From UBA11222 sp049323435 (GTDB lineage: Bacteria > Pseudomonadota > Alphaproteobacteria > UBA11222): a stretch of 64,000 nt of DNA. Of the stretch, positions 25,026 through 33,530 are shown piece after piece. Within the stretch, counting starts at the first letter, position 1. Each line of letters opens with the position of its first letter. Location of the stretch: NCBI GenBank assembly GCA_049323435.1, contig JBMOMX010000038.1, positions 11,924-75,923 on the forward strand, read 5' to 3'. The position numbers and the translations under genes were made by a program. Under the pieces are notes generated by a model. The model was given only the letters and a program-made list of their open reading frames with translations. It had not been told where the DNA came from and ran no database searches.

Positions 25026-25967
25026 TTACTGGTTTTCAGAAATAAACTTCTCGGCTACCGCCGCGCTTTCGTCCGGAATTTCTTCCATCGGCACATGCCC
25101 CACGCCGGCAAACACATGCAGGGTTGAATTAGGAATGCCCGCGTCAAAAGTCTGCCCCATAGACAGCGGCAACAGCCCGTCTTTATCGCCCCACAGAATC
25201 AAGGTCGGGGCCTGGATTTCCTTCAGCCGCCCCTCCAGAAGATTGTCCCATGGCAGTTTTAACCGCATCTTGCTGACCTGACGGTTGCCTTCATGGCGCA
25301 CCATATCGTGAAACTGATCGATCAGCGCGTCTGTCACCTTGCCGGGATCGCCATAGACGGAACGCACACCTTCCGCCACGATAGAACGCGGCGTCATCCA
25401 GGCCATCAGATCGCCGATCACCGGCTTGCCCATCAATTGAAACGCCAGCGGGATTTTGCGCGGCCCATCAGGCATGGCAATGCCGCCCGCATCAATCAGG
25501 ATCAGATGCGTCACCCGCTTGGGATAGGCAATCGCATAGGCCCCCGCCAGTTCGCCGCCCCAGCTATTTCCCGCCAGCGCAAAACGGTATAGTTCCAGCT
25601 TTTCGGTGAAGGCCCGCACAAACGCCACGGCAGCGGCATCTGAATAATCCTGCGTGGCGGTGCGCCCGGTCAGCCCATGCCCGGGCAGATCGAGGCTGAT
25701 CAGCCGGTAGCGGCCGCTGAGCGCCTTGACCCAGCCTTCCCAGGTAAACAGTGACGAGCTGGTTCCATGCAGCAACACAATCACCGGCGCGGCGCGGTCG
25801 CCCTGATCGCGGTAATGCACGCGCGTGCCATCCGCCAATGTGGTGAAGCGCGATACCCCGCCGCCATATTTCGCTACCAGTTCATCATGGGGAATATCCG
25901 GCGTGTACAGAATATATCCGGCAATGGCGATAAGCGCCGCCAGGCCGATCAGTATTTTACGCAGCAT
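25026..25967 (-). CDS. Alpha/beta hydrolase with N-terminal membrane segment
   Basis: A 313-residue alpha/beta hydrolase preceded by a hydrophobic helix (residues 4-21) that anchors or exports it. The nucleophile elbow is GNSWGG with Ser135, the oxyanion His-Gly is in VLLHGTSSSLFTW, the acid is in LILWGDKDGLLPL and the catalytic His in VGHVPMEE. Such proteins hydrolyse esters, lactones or epoxides; the substrate is unknown. It lies 19 bases downstream of one luciferase-like gene and 26 bases upstream of another on the minus strand, suggesting an oxidation-then-hydrolysis sequence. Confidence 0.88.
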   Translation of the reverse strand: MLRKILIGLAALIAIAGYILYTPDIPHDELVAKYGGGVSRFTTLADGTRVHYRDQGDRAAPVIVLLHGTSSSLFTWEGWVKALSGRYRLISLDLPGHGLTGRTATQDYSDAAAVAFVRAFTEKLELYRFALAGNSWGGELAGAYAIAYPKRVTHLILIDAGGIAMPDGPRKIPLAFQLMGKPVIGDLMAWMTPRSIVAEGVRSVYGDPGKVTDALIDQFHDMVRHEGNRQVSKMRLKLPWDNLLEGRLKEIQAPTLILWGDKDGLLPLSMGQTFDAGIPNSTLHVFAGVGHVPMEEIPDESAAVAEKFISENQ

Positions 25968-25986
25968 TCCTGACGCTCCAGTTCCG

Positions 25987-26829
25987 CTATCTAATTTTCT
26001 GCATCACTTCGGCCATCTTGTCGAGGCGCGCAATATTGGCGGCGGCGTCTTCCGATGGCAGTCCAAACACCACCCGCTTGACGCCCGCATCCACGAACGG
26101 CTTGATTTTTTCCGCATCCGCCGCAACACCGAACACGCTGATTTCAACACTGTCCGGGTCGCGGTCGCGTTCGGCCAGCATCTGGCGGAATTTTGGAATA
26201 CTGGCCACCACATCGTCGCGCCCCTGAATGGGCATCCAGCCATCGCCATATTCCGCCGCGCGCCGCGCGCCATGCGGATAGCCGCCGCCGACAATCACCG
26301 GCGGATGCGGTTTCTGCACCGTCTTCGGCCAGGTCATGAACGGCTCGAAATTTACATGCTTGCCATGATATTCCGGTTTGCTTTTGGAACAAATCAGCTT
26401 GATCGCCTCAATACGTTCGCGCATCACTTCCATGCGTTCGGAAAATTTCGTGCCATGATCGGCCATTTCCTCGGCGTTCCAGCCCGCCCCGACGCCAAAC
26501 AGAAACCGCCCGCCCGACAGCGTGTCCAGCGTGCAGATTTCCTTGGCGGTCTGGATCGGATCGCGCTGCACCACCAGGCAGATGCCCGTCGCCAGCTTGA
26601 GTTTTTTGGTCACCGCCGACATTGTGGCCAGCGCGACAAACGGGTCCATCACATCATAATAGGCTTTTGGCAGCTCCGGCCCGCCCGGCCAGGGTGATTT
26701 GCGCGACACGGGAATATGCGAATGTTCCGGCGCCCAGTAGGATTCAAAGCCGCGCGCTTCCATGGCGGCCCCCAGTTCGGCAGGGGTAATCGAATAATCC
26801 GTTGGAAACATGGAAATGCCGTACTGCAT
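25987..26829 (-). CDS. LLM class F420-dependent oxidoreductase
   Basis: A 280-residue luciferase-like barrel of the TIGR03619-like group. It starts MQYGISMFPTDYSITPAELG, and has the strands GFESYWAPEHSHIPVS, LKLATGICLVVQRDPIQTAKE, and LFGVGAGWNAEEMADHG typical of the group, and VQKPHPPVIVGGGYPHGAR. The product of the divergent gene at 26920 is of the same subgroup. GGGAGGCGAAC precedes the ATG. It is the first gene of the long minus-strand run towards 14.5 kb. Substrate unknown; F420 use is a family inference. Confidence 0.87.
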   Translation of the reverse strand: MQYGISMFPTDYSITPAELGAAMEARGFESYWAPEHSHIPVSRKSPWPGGPELPKAYYDVMDPFVALATMSAVTKKLKLATGICLVVQRDPIQTAKEICTLDTLSGGRFLFGVGAGWNAEEMADHGTKFSERMEVMRERIEAIKLICSKSKPEYHGKHVNFEPFMTWPKTVQKPHPPVIVGGGYPHGARRAAEYGDGWMPIQGRDDVVASIPKFRQMLAERDRDPDSVEISVFGVAADAEKIKPFVDAGVKRVVFGLPSEDAAANIARLDKMAEVMQKIR

Positions 26830-26919
26830 GTTCGCCTCCCTGGTGCATGGCTTATGGTTGCATCAGCCTAGCACAGCACCGTACACTTCTGCAAAACAAC
26901 GATAGCCAGGGAGATCAGC

Positions 26920-27786
26920 ATGGTTGAGGTCGGAATTTTTTGCAGCACCAGCGGCGCAACACCCCCGGATCAGATTGCGGCCATGGGCAAGGCCATCGAG
27001 GAGCGCGGCTTTGCCGCCCTGTGGGTGCCGGAACATGTGCTGTTCTTTGATGAATATGCGTCACGCTATCCCTATTCCGAAGATGGCAAGATCAGCGGCT
27101 TTCGCCACGGCATGATGGACCCGTTCATCTCGCTGGCCTTTCTGGCGGCGCACACCAAAAAAATCCGTATTGGCACGGCGGTCGCCCTGGTGCCGCAGCG
27201 TGAACCCATCTACACCGCCAAAGTGGTCGCCGATGTGGATTATCTGTCGGGCGGGCGGCTGAATCTCGGTGTTGGCGTCGGCTGGCTGAAGGAAGAATTT
27301 GACGCGCTGCGCATTCCGTTTGCCGACCGCGGCAAGCGGGTGCGCGAATGTATCAAGGTGATGCAGACCCTGTGGTGCGATGAAGTGTCGCAATATAAAG
27401 GCGAGCTGTTCAATCTGCCGCCCAGCCTGCAAAACCCCAAGCCGGTGCAAAAGCCGCATCCGCCGATCTTTTTCGGCGGCGAAAGCGAACCGGCGTTAAA
27501 GCGTGTCGCCGATATCGGCCAGGGCTGGCTGGGCGCGGGCATGATGCCGGAAGACATGCCGCCCAAGCTGAAACGGCTGGATGAACTGCTCGCCAATAAT
27601 GGGCGCAGCCGCAAGGATGTGAAGATTTATGTGATGCCGAATGCGCCCGCGCGCGACGCCGACCGTTTCAAACGCTATGAGGATATTGGCGTTGAACAGG
27701 TCGTGCATATGGTGGGCGGGCGCGGGCTGGATGAATTCAAAACCCGGCTCGACGGCATCGCCAAACTGGCGGGGGTGAAGGCCTGA
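26920..27786 (+). CDS. LLM class F420-dependent oxidoreductase
   Basis: A 288-residue luciferase-like barrel, same subgroup as its divergent neighbour at 25987-26829: GFAALWVPEHVLFF, IGTAVALVPQREPIYTAK, LNLGVGVGWLKEEFDALR and VQKPHPPIFFGGESEPALKR align segment by segment. A CAGGGAGATC site precedes the ATG. The 90 bases between the two starts form a shared promoter region. The pair may have arisen by duplication and inversion. A dispersed repeat follows before the YeeE/YedE genes. Confidence 0.88.
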   Translation: MVEVGIFCSTSGATPPDQIAAMGKAIEERGFAALWVPEHVLFFDEYASRYPYSEDGKISGFRHGMMDPFISLAFLAAHTKKIRIGTAVALVPQREPIYTAKVVADVDYLSGGRLNLGVGVGWLKEEFDALRIPFADRGKRVRECIKVMQTLWCDEVSQYKGELFNLPPSLQNPKPVQKPHPPIFFGGESEPALKRVADIGQGWLGAGMMPEDMPPKLKRLDELLANNGRSRKDVKIYVMPNAPARDADRFKRYEDIGVEQVVHMVGGRGLDEFKTRLDGIAKLAGVKA

Positions 27787-27829
27787 ATGAGAGCAGAATG
27801 ATTTTAGAATGAATCGCCCCAAACTCAGT

Positions 27830-27917
27830 GTCACCCCGCACTTGTTGCGGGGTCCAGGGACAAACACTCAGGCCTGTGCTTGTGACTCCTGGACCCCGGA
27901 ATAAATCCGGGGTGACA
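27830..27917. repeat. Dispersed double-palindrome repeat, copy 2 of 3 (ACCCCG family)
   Basis: Same structure as 10179-10266: CACCCCGCA..TGCGGGGT at 27832-27853, then ACCCCGGAATAAATCCGGGGT at 27893-27913, with inverted outer ends. It lies between the F420-type oxidoreductase stop and the YeeE start, both plus strand, and could act as a terminator or mRNA-stabilising stem. Confidence 0.85.
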
Positions 27918-27970
27918 GGCCGGGTTTGACGCATAGCTCAATCCAAAATCACCCAAAACCGGAGAAGATC

Positions 27971-28399
27971 ATGGAAAATTTCACGCCCATCAGCGCACTG
28001 ACAGGCGGCATGCTGATCGGCCTGTCGGCCGTTCTGTTCATGCTGCTGAATGGCCGCATTGCAGGCGTCAGCGGCATTGCGGGCGGGCTGATTATGCCGG
28101 TTGCAGGCGACTGGCAATGGCGGCTGGCCTTTGTTCTGGGGCTGGTAGCCGGGCCGCTGGTCTATATGGCGCTGGGCGGGCAGTTGCCCGAAATTCAGTT
28201 TCCTGTGTCTTCTCCTAGCTGGCTGATGACGGCTGGGCTGCTGGTTGGATTTGGCACGCGGCTTGGCAGCGGCTGCACCAGCGGTCATGGCGTATGCGGC
28301 GTCTCTCGTCTTTCCATACGATCCCTGGCGGCGACGGGCGCGTTCATGTTCACCGGCTTTGCGACCGTCTATATCATCCGTCATGCGATGGGGGCGTGA
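27971..28399 (+). CDS. YeeE/YedE family sulfur-transporter subunit, first half
   Basis: A 142-residue integral membrane protein with four or so helices. It carries the YeeE/YedE (DUF395) signature LGSGCTSGHGVCGVSRLSIRS with its conserved cysteine. In this family, full-length YeeE imports thiosulfate; half-size paired proteins like this one and the next are linked to sulfur-compound transport or detoxification. The ATG at 27971 follows GGAGAAGATC; the longer open frame begins in the upstream repeat. The second half-protein gene starts one base after its stop. The usual ArsR-type regulator and persulfide dioxygenase neighbours are absent. Confidence 0.88.
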   Translation: MENFTPISALTGGMLIGLSAVLFMLLNGRIAGVSGIAGGLIMPVAGDWQWRLAFVLGLVAGPLVYMALGGQLPEIQFPVSSPSWLMTAGLLVGFGTRLGSGCTSGHGVCGVSRLSIRSLAATGAFMFTGFATVYIIRHAMGA

Positions 28400-28400
28400 C

Positions 28401-28829
28401 ATGAACAAAATTATTTCCGCCTTTGCAGTTGGCATCGTGTTCGGGATTGGCCTGACCATTGCGCAGATGGTGAACCCCGCCAAAGTTCTTTCATTCCTTG
28501 ATCTGGCCGGAAACTGGGACCCGAGCCTGGCCTTTGTCATGGGCGGCGGCGCGGGGGTTGCGGCCATTGGCTATCGGCTGGTGTTGCGCCGTCCGCGCCC
28601 CGTATTGGCGGATGTGTTTCAGGTCCCCACACGTACCGATCTAGATGCGCCACTGGTCGTTGGGGCTAGCCTGTTCGGCATAGGCTGGGGGATTGCCGGT
28701 CTTTGCCCAGGCCCCGCAATTGCAGTACTGGCGCTTGGATACACTGAAGGGCTGATCTTTGCGCTGGCGATGCTCAGCGGCTTTGCGCTGTATGCTTCTT
28801 ATGAAAAGCACAAATTAAAAACAAAATAA
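28401..28829 (+). CDS. YeeE/YedE-like (DUF6691) sulfur-transporter subunit, second half
   Basis: A 142-residue membrane protein, the usual partner of the preceding gene. It starts MNKIISAFAVGIVFGIGLTI (first helix) and has the second conserved motif GIGWGIAGLCPGPAIAVLALG with the transport-linked cysteine. A short cytoplasmic stretch VPTRTDLDAP separates the halves. The start at 28401 was chosen because it follows the upstream stop by one base (TGACATG) and gives a membrane-helix start. Probably forms one transporter with the first half. Confidence 0.88.
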   Translation: MNKIISAFAVGIVFGIGLTIAQMVNPAKVLSFLDLAGNWDPSLAFVMGGGAGVAAIGYRLVLRRPRPVLADVFQVPTRTDLDAPLVVGASLFGIGWGIAGLCPGPAIAVLALGYTEGLIFALAMLSGFALYASYEKHKLKTK

Positions 28830-28843
28830 GAAAGGAACATCCA

Positions 28844-30040
28844 ATGCTTGAAGGCGTAAAAGTCGTTGAACTGGCAACCTATATGGCGGCGCCGTCCGCC
28901 GCCATGGTGCTGTCGGACTGGGGGGCCGATGTCATCAAGATCGAAGAGCTGGGCGGTGATCCGGTGCGCAAGGCGTTCCACGGCGTTTCGCGCAATAAGC
29001 TGGTGGGCAATCCGATGTTCGCGTTTGATAATCGCGGCAAGCGCGGCGTGGCGGTCAATATCCGCGATGCGGCGGGCGCGAAAATTGTGCGTGAAATGAT
29101 CGCGGCGGCCGATATTTTCATCACCAATGTGCGCCCTGCCGCACTGACACGCGCCGGACTGGATTATGAAAACATCTCGGCTGCCAATCCGCGCCTGATT
29201 TACGCCAGCGTCACCGGCTATGGTTTGCAGGGCGCGGAAACCAACCGCCCCGGCTTTGACATTGTGGCGTTCTGGGCGCGTTCGGGCCTGGCGCGCATGA
29301 TCGCGCCCAAGGGGGCCGATCCGATCCCGATCCGCGCCGCTGTGGGCGATCATATTACCGGCATCACCACAGTCAGCGGTATTCTGGCCGCGCTTTATGC
29401 GCGCGACCGCACCGGCAAGGGAATGCTGGTGGAAACCTCGCTGCTGCGCACCGGCATTTTCGCGCTCGCCTCCGACATGGCGACGCAGATGCATTTCGGC
29501 AAGCTGGCGTCAACACCGCCGCGCGAACGCGCCGACGAGGCCACCCGCAATTTCTATAAAACATCTGACGGTGAATGGCTGATGCTGATCCCGCGCGGCA
29601 ATAAAACCGACTTCGGCGATATCTGCAAAGTGGTCGGCCATCCCGAACTGCTCGATGATCCGCGTTTCAAAACCCCGATCGACCGCAAGGAAAACGCCGC
29701 CGCCATGGTGGCGATTTTTGACGCCGCGCTGGCTGGCCGCACGCTGGCGGAATGGGGAAAAATTTTCGATGAAGCCGATCTGGTCTGGGCGCCGGTACAA
29801 CACCCGGCCCAGGTGGTGGTTGACCCCCAGGCGCATGCGGCGGGCGCCTTTATCGATGTGCCCGACGGGCATGGCGGCATGGTGAAGGGCATTGCCTCGC
29901 CGGTGCGTTTCAACGGCGCCCCGATCACACCCAAACGCCCCATGCCCGAACCCGGCCAGCACACCGCCGAGGTTCTGGCTGAGCTAGGTTATGATAACGC
30001 AGCCATCGAAAAGCTGCGCGCGGACAAGGTGATCGGTTAA
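28844..30040 (+). CDS. Class III CoA-transferase (CaiB/BaiF family)
   Basis: A 398-residue family III CoA-transferase, moving CoA between acids through an aspartyl-CoA intermediate. It opens MLEGVKVVELATYMAAPSAA and has GADVIKIEELGGDPVR, NRGKRGVAVN, RPGFDIVAFWARSGL and the catalytic Asp in AAVGDHITGI. AAAGGAAC precedes the ATG. It follows the YeeE/YedE pair by 14 bases and may share a transcript. The C-terminal tail NAAIEKLRADKVIG recurs as a fragment at 30483-30533. Substrate acids are unknown; its presence supports acyl-CoA activation in this region. Confidence 0.92.
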   Translation: MLEGVKVVELATYMAAPSAAMVLSDWGADVIKIEELGGDPVRKAFHGVSRNKLVGNPMFAFDNRGKRGVAVNIRDAAGAKIVREMIAAADIFITNVRPAALTRAGLDYENISAANPRLIYASVTGYGLQGAETNRPGFDIVAFWARSGLARMIAPKGADPIPIRAAVGDHITGITTVSGILAALYARDRTGKGMLVETSLLRTGIFALASDMATQMHFGKLASTPPRERADEATRNFYKTSDGEWLMLIPRGNKTDFGDICKVVGHPELLDDPRFKTPIDRKENAAAMVAIFDAALAGRTLAEWGKIFDEADLVWAPVQHPAQVVVDPQAHAAGAFIDVPDGHGGMVKGIASPVRFNGAPITPKRPMPEPGQHTAEVLAELGYDNAAIEKLRADKVIG

Positions 30041-30067
30041 ACCCGCTAGACCGCAACAGCTCTTTTT

Positions 30068-30096
30068 CATATAGGTAAGTAGTATTTACCTATATG
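30068..30096. promoter_or_regulatory. Perfect 11-bp palindrome upstream of NTF2-like gene, candidate operator
   Basis: CATATAGGTAA (30068-30078) and TTACCTATATG (30086-30096) form a perfect inverted repeat with a 7-base loop, in A/T-rich sequence unlike its G+C-rich surroundings. It ends inside the ribosome site (GGAG at 30096) of the following gene. An A/T-rich stem with no T-run fits a repressor site better than a terminator, but a terminator for the CoA-transferase gene cannot be excluded. Confidence 0.5.
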
Positions 30097-30106
30097 GAGT
30101 TTCATT

Positions 30107-30469
30107 ATGATCATTCCTGAACGTGTCCTGCGATGGCAGTCCGTATGGGAAGGGGCAGACCCGGATAGGGTCGCTGCGCTCTATACGCCCGGCGCCACCC
30201 ATGCCAGCGCCGGGGTGAAAGCCAGAATGCCGGAACTGGGCAAAGCGGAACTGCACGGCCCAGCGCAAATCCGCGCCTATGCCGAAGCCTCTTTCGCACT
30301 GGTGAAAAATATCCGTTTTGAAATTCTGGACGTGACCAGCCAGGGCGGGCGAGATGTGGTGGAATATCTGCGCCGTTCATCAATCGACACGGCTGGCCCC
30401 AAACATGTGGTGGAAATACTGGAATGGGAGGGCGATCTGCTCTGCGCCGTCCGGGTGTTTCATTTCTGA
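30107..30469 (+). CDS. NTF2-like / SnoaL-fold protein
   Basis: A 120-residue nuclear transport factor 2-like protein. Residues near the N-terminus (VLRWQSVWEGADPDRVAALY) and the ending HVVEILEWEGDLLCAVRVFHF are typical of this cone-shaped fold, used by many ketosteroid isomerase-like enzymes and ligand-binding proteins. No catalytic Asp/His set could be assigned, so function is open. TGGAG precedes the ATG by eight bases. A perfect 11-bp palindrome directly upstream suggests it is separately regulated. It is followed by a fragment of a CoA-transferase end. Confidence 0.8.
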   Translation: MIIPERVLRWQSVWEGADPDRVAALYTPGATHASAGVKARMPELGKAELHGPAQIRAYAEASFALVKNIRFEILDVTSQGGRDVVEYLRRSSIDTAGPKHVVEILEWEGDLLCAVRVFHF

Positions 30470-30482
30470 TAGAATCAGATGG

Positions 30483-30533
30483 ATCAACGCCGCCGCCATC
30501 GAAAAGCTGCGCGCAGGCGGGGTGGTGAATTAG
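30483..30533 (+). pseudogene. 3' remnant of a CoA-transferase gene
   Basis: The bases 30483-30533 read in one frame as INAAAIEKLRAGGVVN followed by a stop. This matches the C-terminal end of the CoA-transferase at 28844-30040 (DNAAIEKLRADKVIG, stop). Twenty consecutive bases, GCCATCGAAAAGCTGCGCGC, are identical between 30495-30514 and 30002-30021. There is no upstream CoA-transferase coding sequence, so it is the tail of a deleted paralogue or a product of recombination. Confidence 0.65.
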
Positions 30534-30618
30534 ATTCTGATCTGTTCAACAGCAAGATTGACATGGCGGCGCAAGACCGCTCTTCTTGACAGGCACATTG
30601 AAAAAGGGAGGGCACATC

Positions 30619-31602
30619 ATGGCATCGGAATGGCGCGACGTTGCAAAAAAGATAAGCAATTGGGGAAAGTGGGGCCCCAATGACCAATTGGGCACGCTGA
30701 ATTATATCACCCCGGCGAAGATTGCCGCCGCTGCGGCGTCGGCGAAACAGGGAAAAATATTTCCGCTCAGCATTCCGGTGGATGCCTATGGCCCGCAGGG
30801 CGCGCATGGCTTCCGGCGCAATCCCATTCATATCATGTCGCTGGATGGCGGCGATGATCAGGCGGCGCAGTATCTGCAAGGCTTTGGCGGCGGCACGGAA
30901 GCGATGATCCAGGAATGGTGGAAAGGGCCGATGCGGTTCACGGATGATTATATTATTATGCCGTTGCAATCCGGCACCCAATGGGATGCGCTATCGCATG
31001 TCTATTATGACGGGCAGCTCTATAATGGCTATCCGGCGGCGTCCATCACCAGCTTCGGCGCGTCAAAAGACAGTATCGACCAGGTCGCGGGCAAAGGCCA
31101 TATTGTATCGCGCGCTGTGCTGCTGGATGTGGCGCGTCATCGCAAAGTGCAGTATCTGGCGCCCGGCACCGTCATCCCGCCCGAGGAACTGGACGATGTC
31201 GCCAAAGCCCAGAAGGTCACCGTCGAGGAAGGCGATATTGTCGTTATTCGCACGGGCTGGCGGCTGAATTTTCTCGAAACCCGCGATGGCGAGGCCTGGC
31301 TGCACGGCTCGCCCGGCCTTAGCTGGCGCTGCGCCGAATGGCTGCATAACAAACGCGCGGCGGCGGTGGCCAGCGACAATATTGCGGTCGAATGCGTCGC
31401 CTCGGAATTTACCGACGCCTTTCTGGTGTTTCACATGCTGACGCTGCGCGATATGGGCATGATGCTCGGCGAAATCTGGGATCTCGAGGCGCTGGGCGCG
31501 GACTGCGCGGCGGACGGCGTCTATACATTCCTGCTGGTCGCCCAACCGCTCCGCGTTACGGGCGGAGTCGGCTCACCGGTGAACCCCATCGCGATCAAGT
31601 AA
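30619..31602 (+). CDS. Cyclase family protein (kynurenine-formamidase-like fold)
   Basis: A 327-residue member of the cyclase/formamidase superfamily, which are metal-dependent hydrolases. The motif QSGTQWDALSH at 117-127 replaces the usual HxGTHxDxPxH of kynurenine formamidase, with the first two metal His as Gln; this QWDxxxH form is a known variant of larger cyclase-family proteins. The segment GDIVVIRTGWRLNFLE, also typical, lies in the middle. GGGAGGGCACATC precedes the ATG at 30619, which is preferred over the upstream in-frame start at 30586. Substrate unknown. It is preceded by the CoA-transferase remnant and converges on an amidohydrolase gene. Confidence 0.87.
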   Translation: MASEWRDVAKKISNWGKWGPNDQLGTLNYITPAKIAAAAASAKQGKIFPLSIPVDAYGPQGAHGFRRNPIHIMSLDGGDDQAAQYLQGFGGGTEAMIQEWWKGPMRFTDDYIIMPLQSGTQWDALSHVYYDGQLYNGYPAASITSFGASKDSIDQVAGKGHIVSRAVLLDVARHRKVQYLAPGTVIPPEELDDVAKAQKVTVEEGDIVVIRTGWRLNFLETRDGEAWLHGSPGLSWRCAEWLHNKRAAAVASDNIAVECVASEFTDAFLVFHMLTLRDMGMMLGEIWDLEALGADCAADGVYTFLLVAQPLRVTGGVGSPVNPIAIK

Positions 31603-31644
31603 TAGCGCCGTTTAAAACGTAAGCAAACTGTCCGTACCGGAGCG

Positions 31645-33339
31645 TCAGCGTGAGCGCGCGACGCTGCCGGGGCGGGCGCCGGTGTCAACGCCGTTACGCT
31701 GAATGGCCTGACCGGAGACATAGGTAGCCACATAGCCCGCAGCGCGCTGCATCAGGCGCTTGCCATTTGCGGGCAGGTCGCACACCACTTCCGGCGCCAG
31801 GATTTTCAGACGCTCCAGATCGATCAGATTGATGTCGGCGCGCTGTCCGGGCGCCAATACGCCGCGATCCTTGATGCCATTGCTGCGCGCGGTTTCGCGG
31901 GTCTGCTTCTGCACCACCCATTCCAGCGGCAGGCGGCCATGTTTGCGGTCGCGCGCCCAATGCGTCAGCATGAAAGTCGGCACGCCCGCATCGACGATCA
32001 GGCTGCAATGCGCACCGCCATCGCTGCCGCCAAGCAGTGAGAGCGGATGCATCAGCATCTCGCGGGTCCGGTCAAGATTGCCCTCGCCATAGCCGGCCGC
32101 CGCATAAAATAGAAACGCCTGGCCATTATCCTCCAGCATAAGATCATAGGCGGCCTCGGTAGGGCTGCACCCTTTGCGTTCGGCAATCGCCGTCAGGCTT
32201 TGGCTGGGATCGGGTTCGTAATTGGGTTCGCGGCCCAGCGCATAGGTCAGCTTCCACGGATTGGCGAAAAGCTGTGACCAGGCGGTTATTGCCGGGTCCT
32301 TGTCCGCCAGAATGCGCGCCTTTACTTCGGGCTTGCGCAGCATCGCCAGACGTTCCGGTTGCGGCAGCTTTTTCAGTTCGATAAAGCTGGGAAAGCGTGC
32401 AAACGGGTTTTCGCTTTCGAAACTGAACAGCATGCCGACAGGGCGGCCCGAGATTTGCGGCAATAGCTGCGCCCCTTCGCGGTTTGCCTCTTCCGCCATC
32501 GTGAAGGCCTTGAGCGAGGAAGAGGTCGTCAGGAATGTCAGCGGCCGGCCGGAGGCGATAGACAGCCGCTTCATCAATCCCATCTCGGATGAAAACGGGA
32601 TAACGTCGGACTTCACCACGCCGCTGGGAATGACTTCGATGATCCCTTTGCCGGATGCGCCGATCGCGCGCGCAATCGCCATCAGTTCGGCTTCCTTGGC
32701 GAAGGTGCCAGGGATCGGAACCCCCAGCGGCGTCAGGTGAATACCCGTGCGTGATGTCGAAAAGCCAAGCGCGCCGGCATCCATCGCCTCGCGCATAAGC
32801 GCGGCCATGTGCGCGGTTTCCTCAGGGCTGGGGTCCGCATCATCGGCCCCGCGCGCGCCCATCACATAGGTGCGCAGCGCGCAATGGCCGACATAGGCGC
32901 CAATATTGACAGCCCGCGGCATACGGTCGAGCGCATCGAGATATTCAGGAAAGCTTTCCCATTGCCAGTTCATTCCGGCCTTCATCGTCGCCGCCGGAAT
33001 ATCCTCGACCGACTCCATCAGTTCAATCATCCAGTCGCGATTGCCGGGTTTAACCGGCGCAAAGCCGACGCCGCAATTGCCCATCACCGCCGTCGTCACC
33101 CCGTTCCAGCCGGATGGCGTCAGCAGCGGATCCCAGGTGGCCTGCCCGTCATAATGCGTATGGATATCCACCCAGCCGGGCGTCACCAGCAGGCCATCGG
33201 CATTAGCGGTTTCGCGCGCCGCGCCGGAAAGTTTTCCAACCTCGGTAATCATGCCATCCCGGATGGCGATATCGCCGGTAAATTTTGCGCTTCCGGTCCC
33301 GTCAACCACGGTACCGCCTTTGATGACCAGATCATGCAT
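31645..33339 (-). CDS. Amidohydrolase, N-acyl-D-amino-acid deacylase-like
   Basis: A 564-residue metal-dependent amidohydrolase. The N-terminal beta-sandwich starts HDLVIKGGTVVDGTGS; the barrel's metal motif is DIHTHYDGQ with His60 and His62, and the late segments SLLGGSDGGAHCSLI and TRETARSNGIKDRGVLAPGQRADINLIDL are typical of the D-aminoacylase group. Members deacylate N-acyl-D-amino acids or act on other cyclic or linear amides. TGGAGG precedes the ATG at 33339 with eight bases between, which favours this start over 33354. It is convergent with the cyclase gene. Substrate unknown. Confidence 0.9.
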   Translation of the reverse strand: MHDLVIKGGTVVDGTGSAKFTGDIAIRDGMITEVGKLSGAARETANADGLLVTPGWVDIHTHYDGQATWDPLLTPSGWNGVTTAVMGNCGVGFAPVKPGNRDWMIELMESVEDIPAATMKAGMNWQWESFPEYLDALDRMPRAVNIGAYVGHCALRTYVMGARGADDADPSPEETAHMAALMREAMDAGALGFSTSRTGIHLTPLGVPIPGTFAKEAELMAIARAIGASGKGIIEVIPSGVVKSDVIPFSSEMGLMKRLSIASGRPLTFLTTSSSLKAFTMAEEANREGAQLLPQISGRPVGMLFSFESENPFARFPSFIELKKLPQPERLAMLRKPEVKARILADKDPAITAWSQLFANPWKLTYALGREPNYEPDPSQSLTAIAERKGCSPTEAAYDLMLEDNGQAFLFYAAAGYGEGNLDRTREMLMHPLSLLGGSDGGAHCSLIVDAGVPTFMLTHWARDRKHGRLPLEWVVQKQTRETARSNGIKDRGVLAPGQRADINLIDLERLKILAPEVVCDLPANGKRLMQRAAGYVATYVSGQAIQRNGVDTGARPGSVARSR

Positions 33340-33530
33340 GGCGCTAGCCTCCATCTATTCGCGGCCGGATCGTTTGGCGCCGGCAGGCCCAGCTTAAACA
33401 ATATCCAGCCGGATGGAAGCGAAAGCTTCCGCTGCCATCCCCTTTGTGCAGGGATTACGCAAGACCGTTGCATGGCCCGGCAAAGCCTGTTTCAATCCAT
33501 AAAAATGGCTTCTGACACAGGGGGGAAGCG

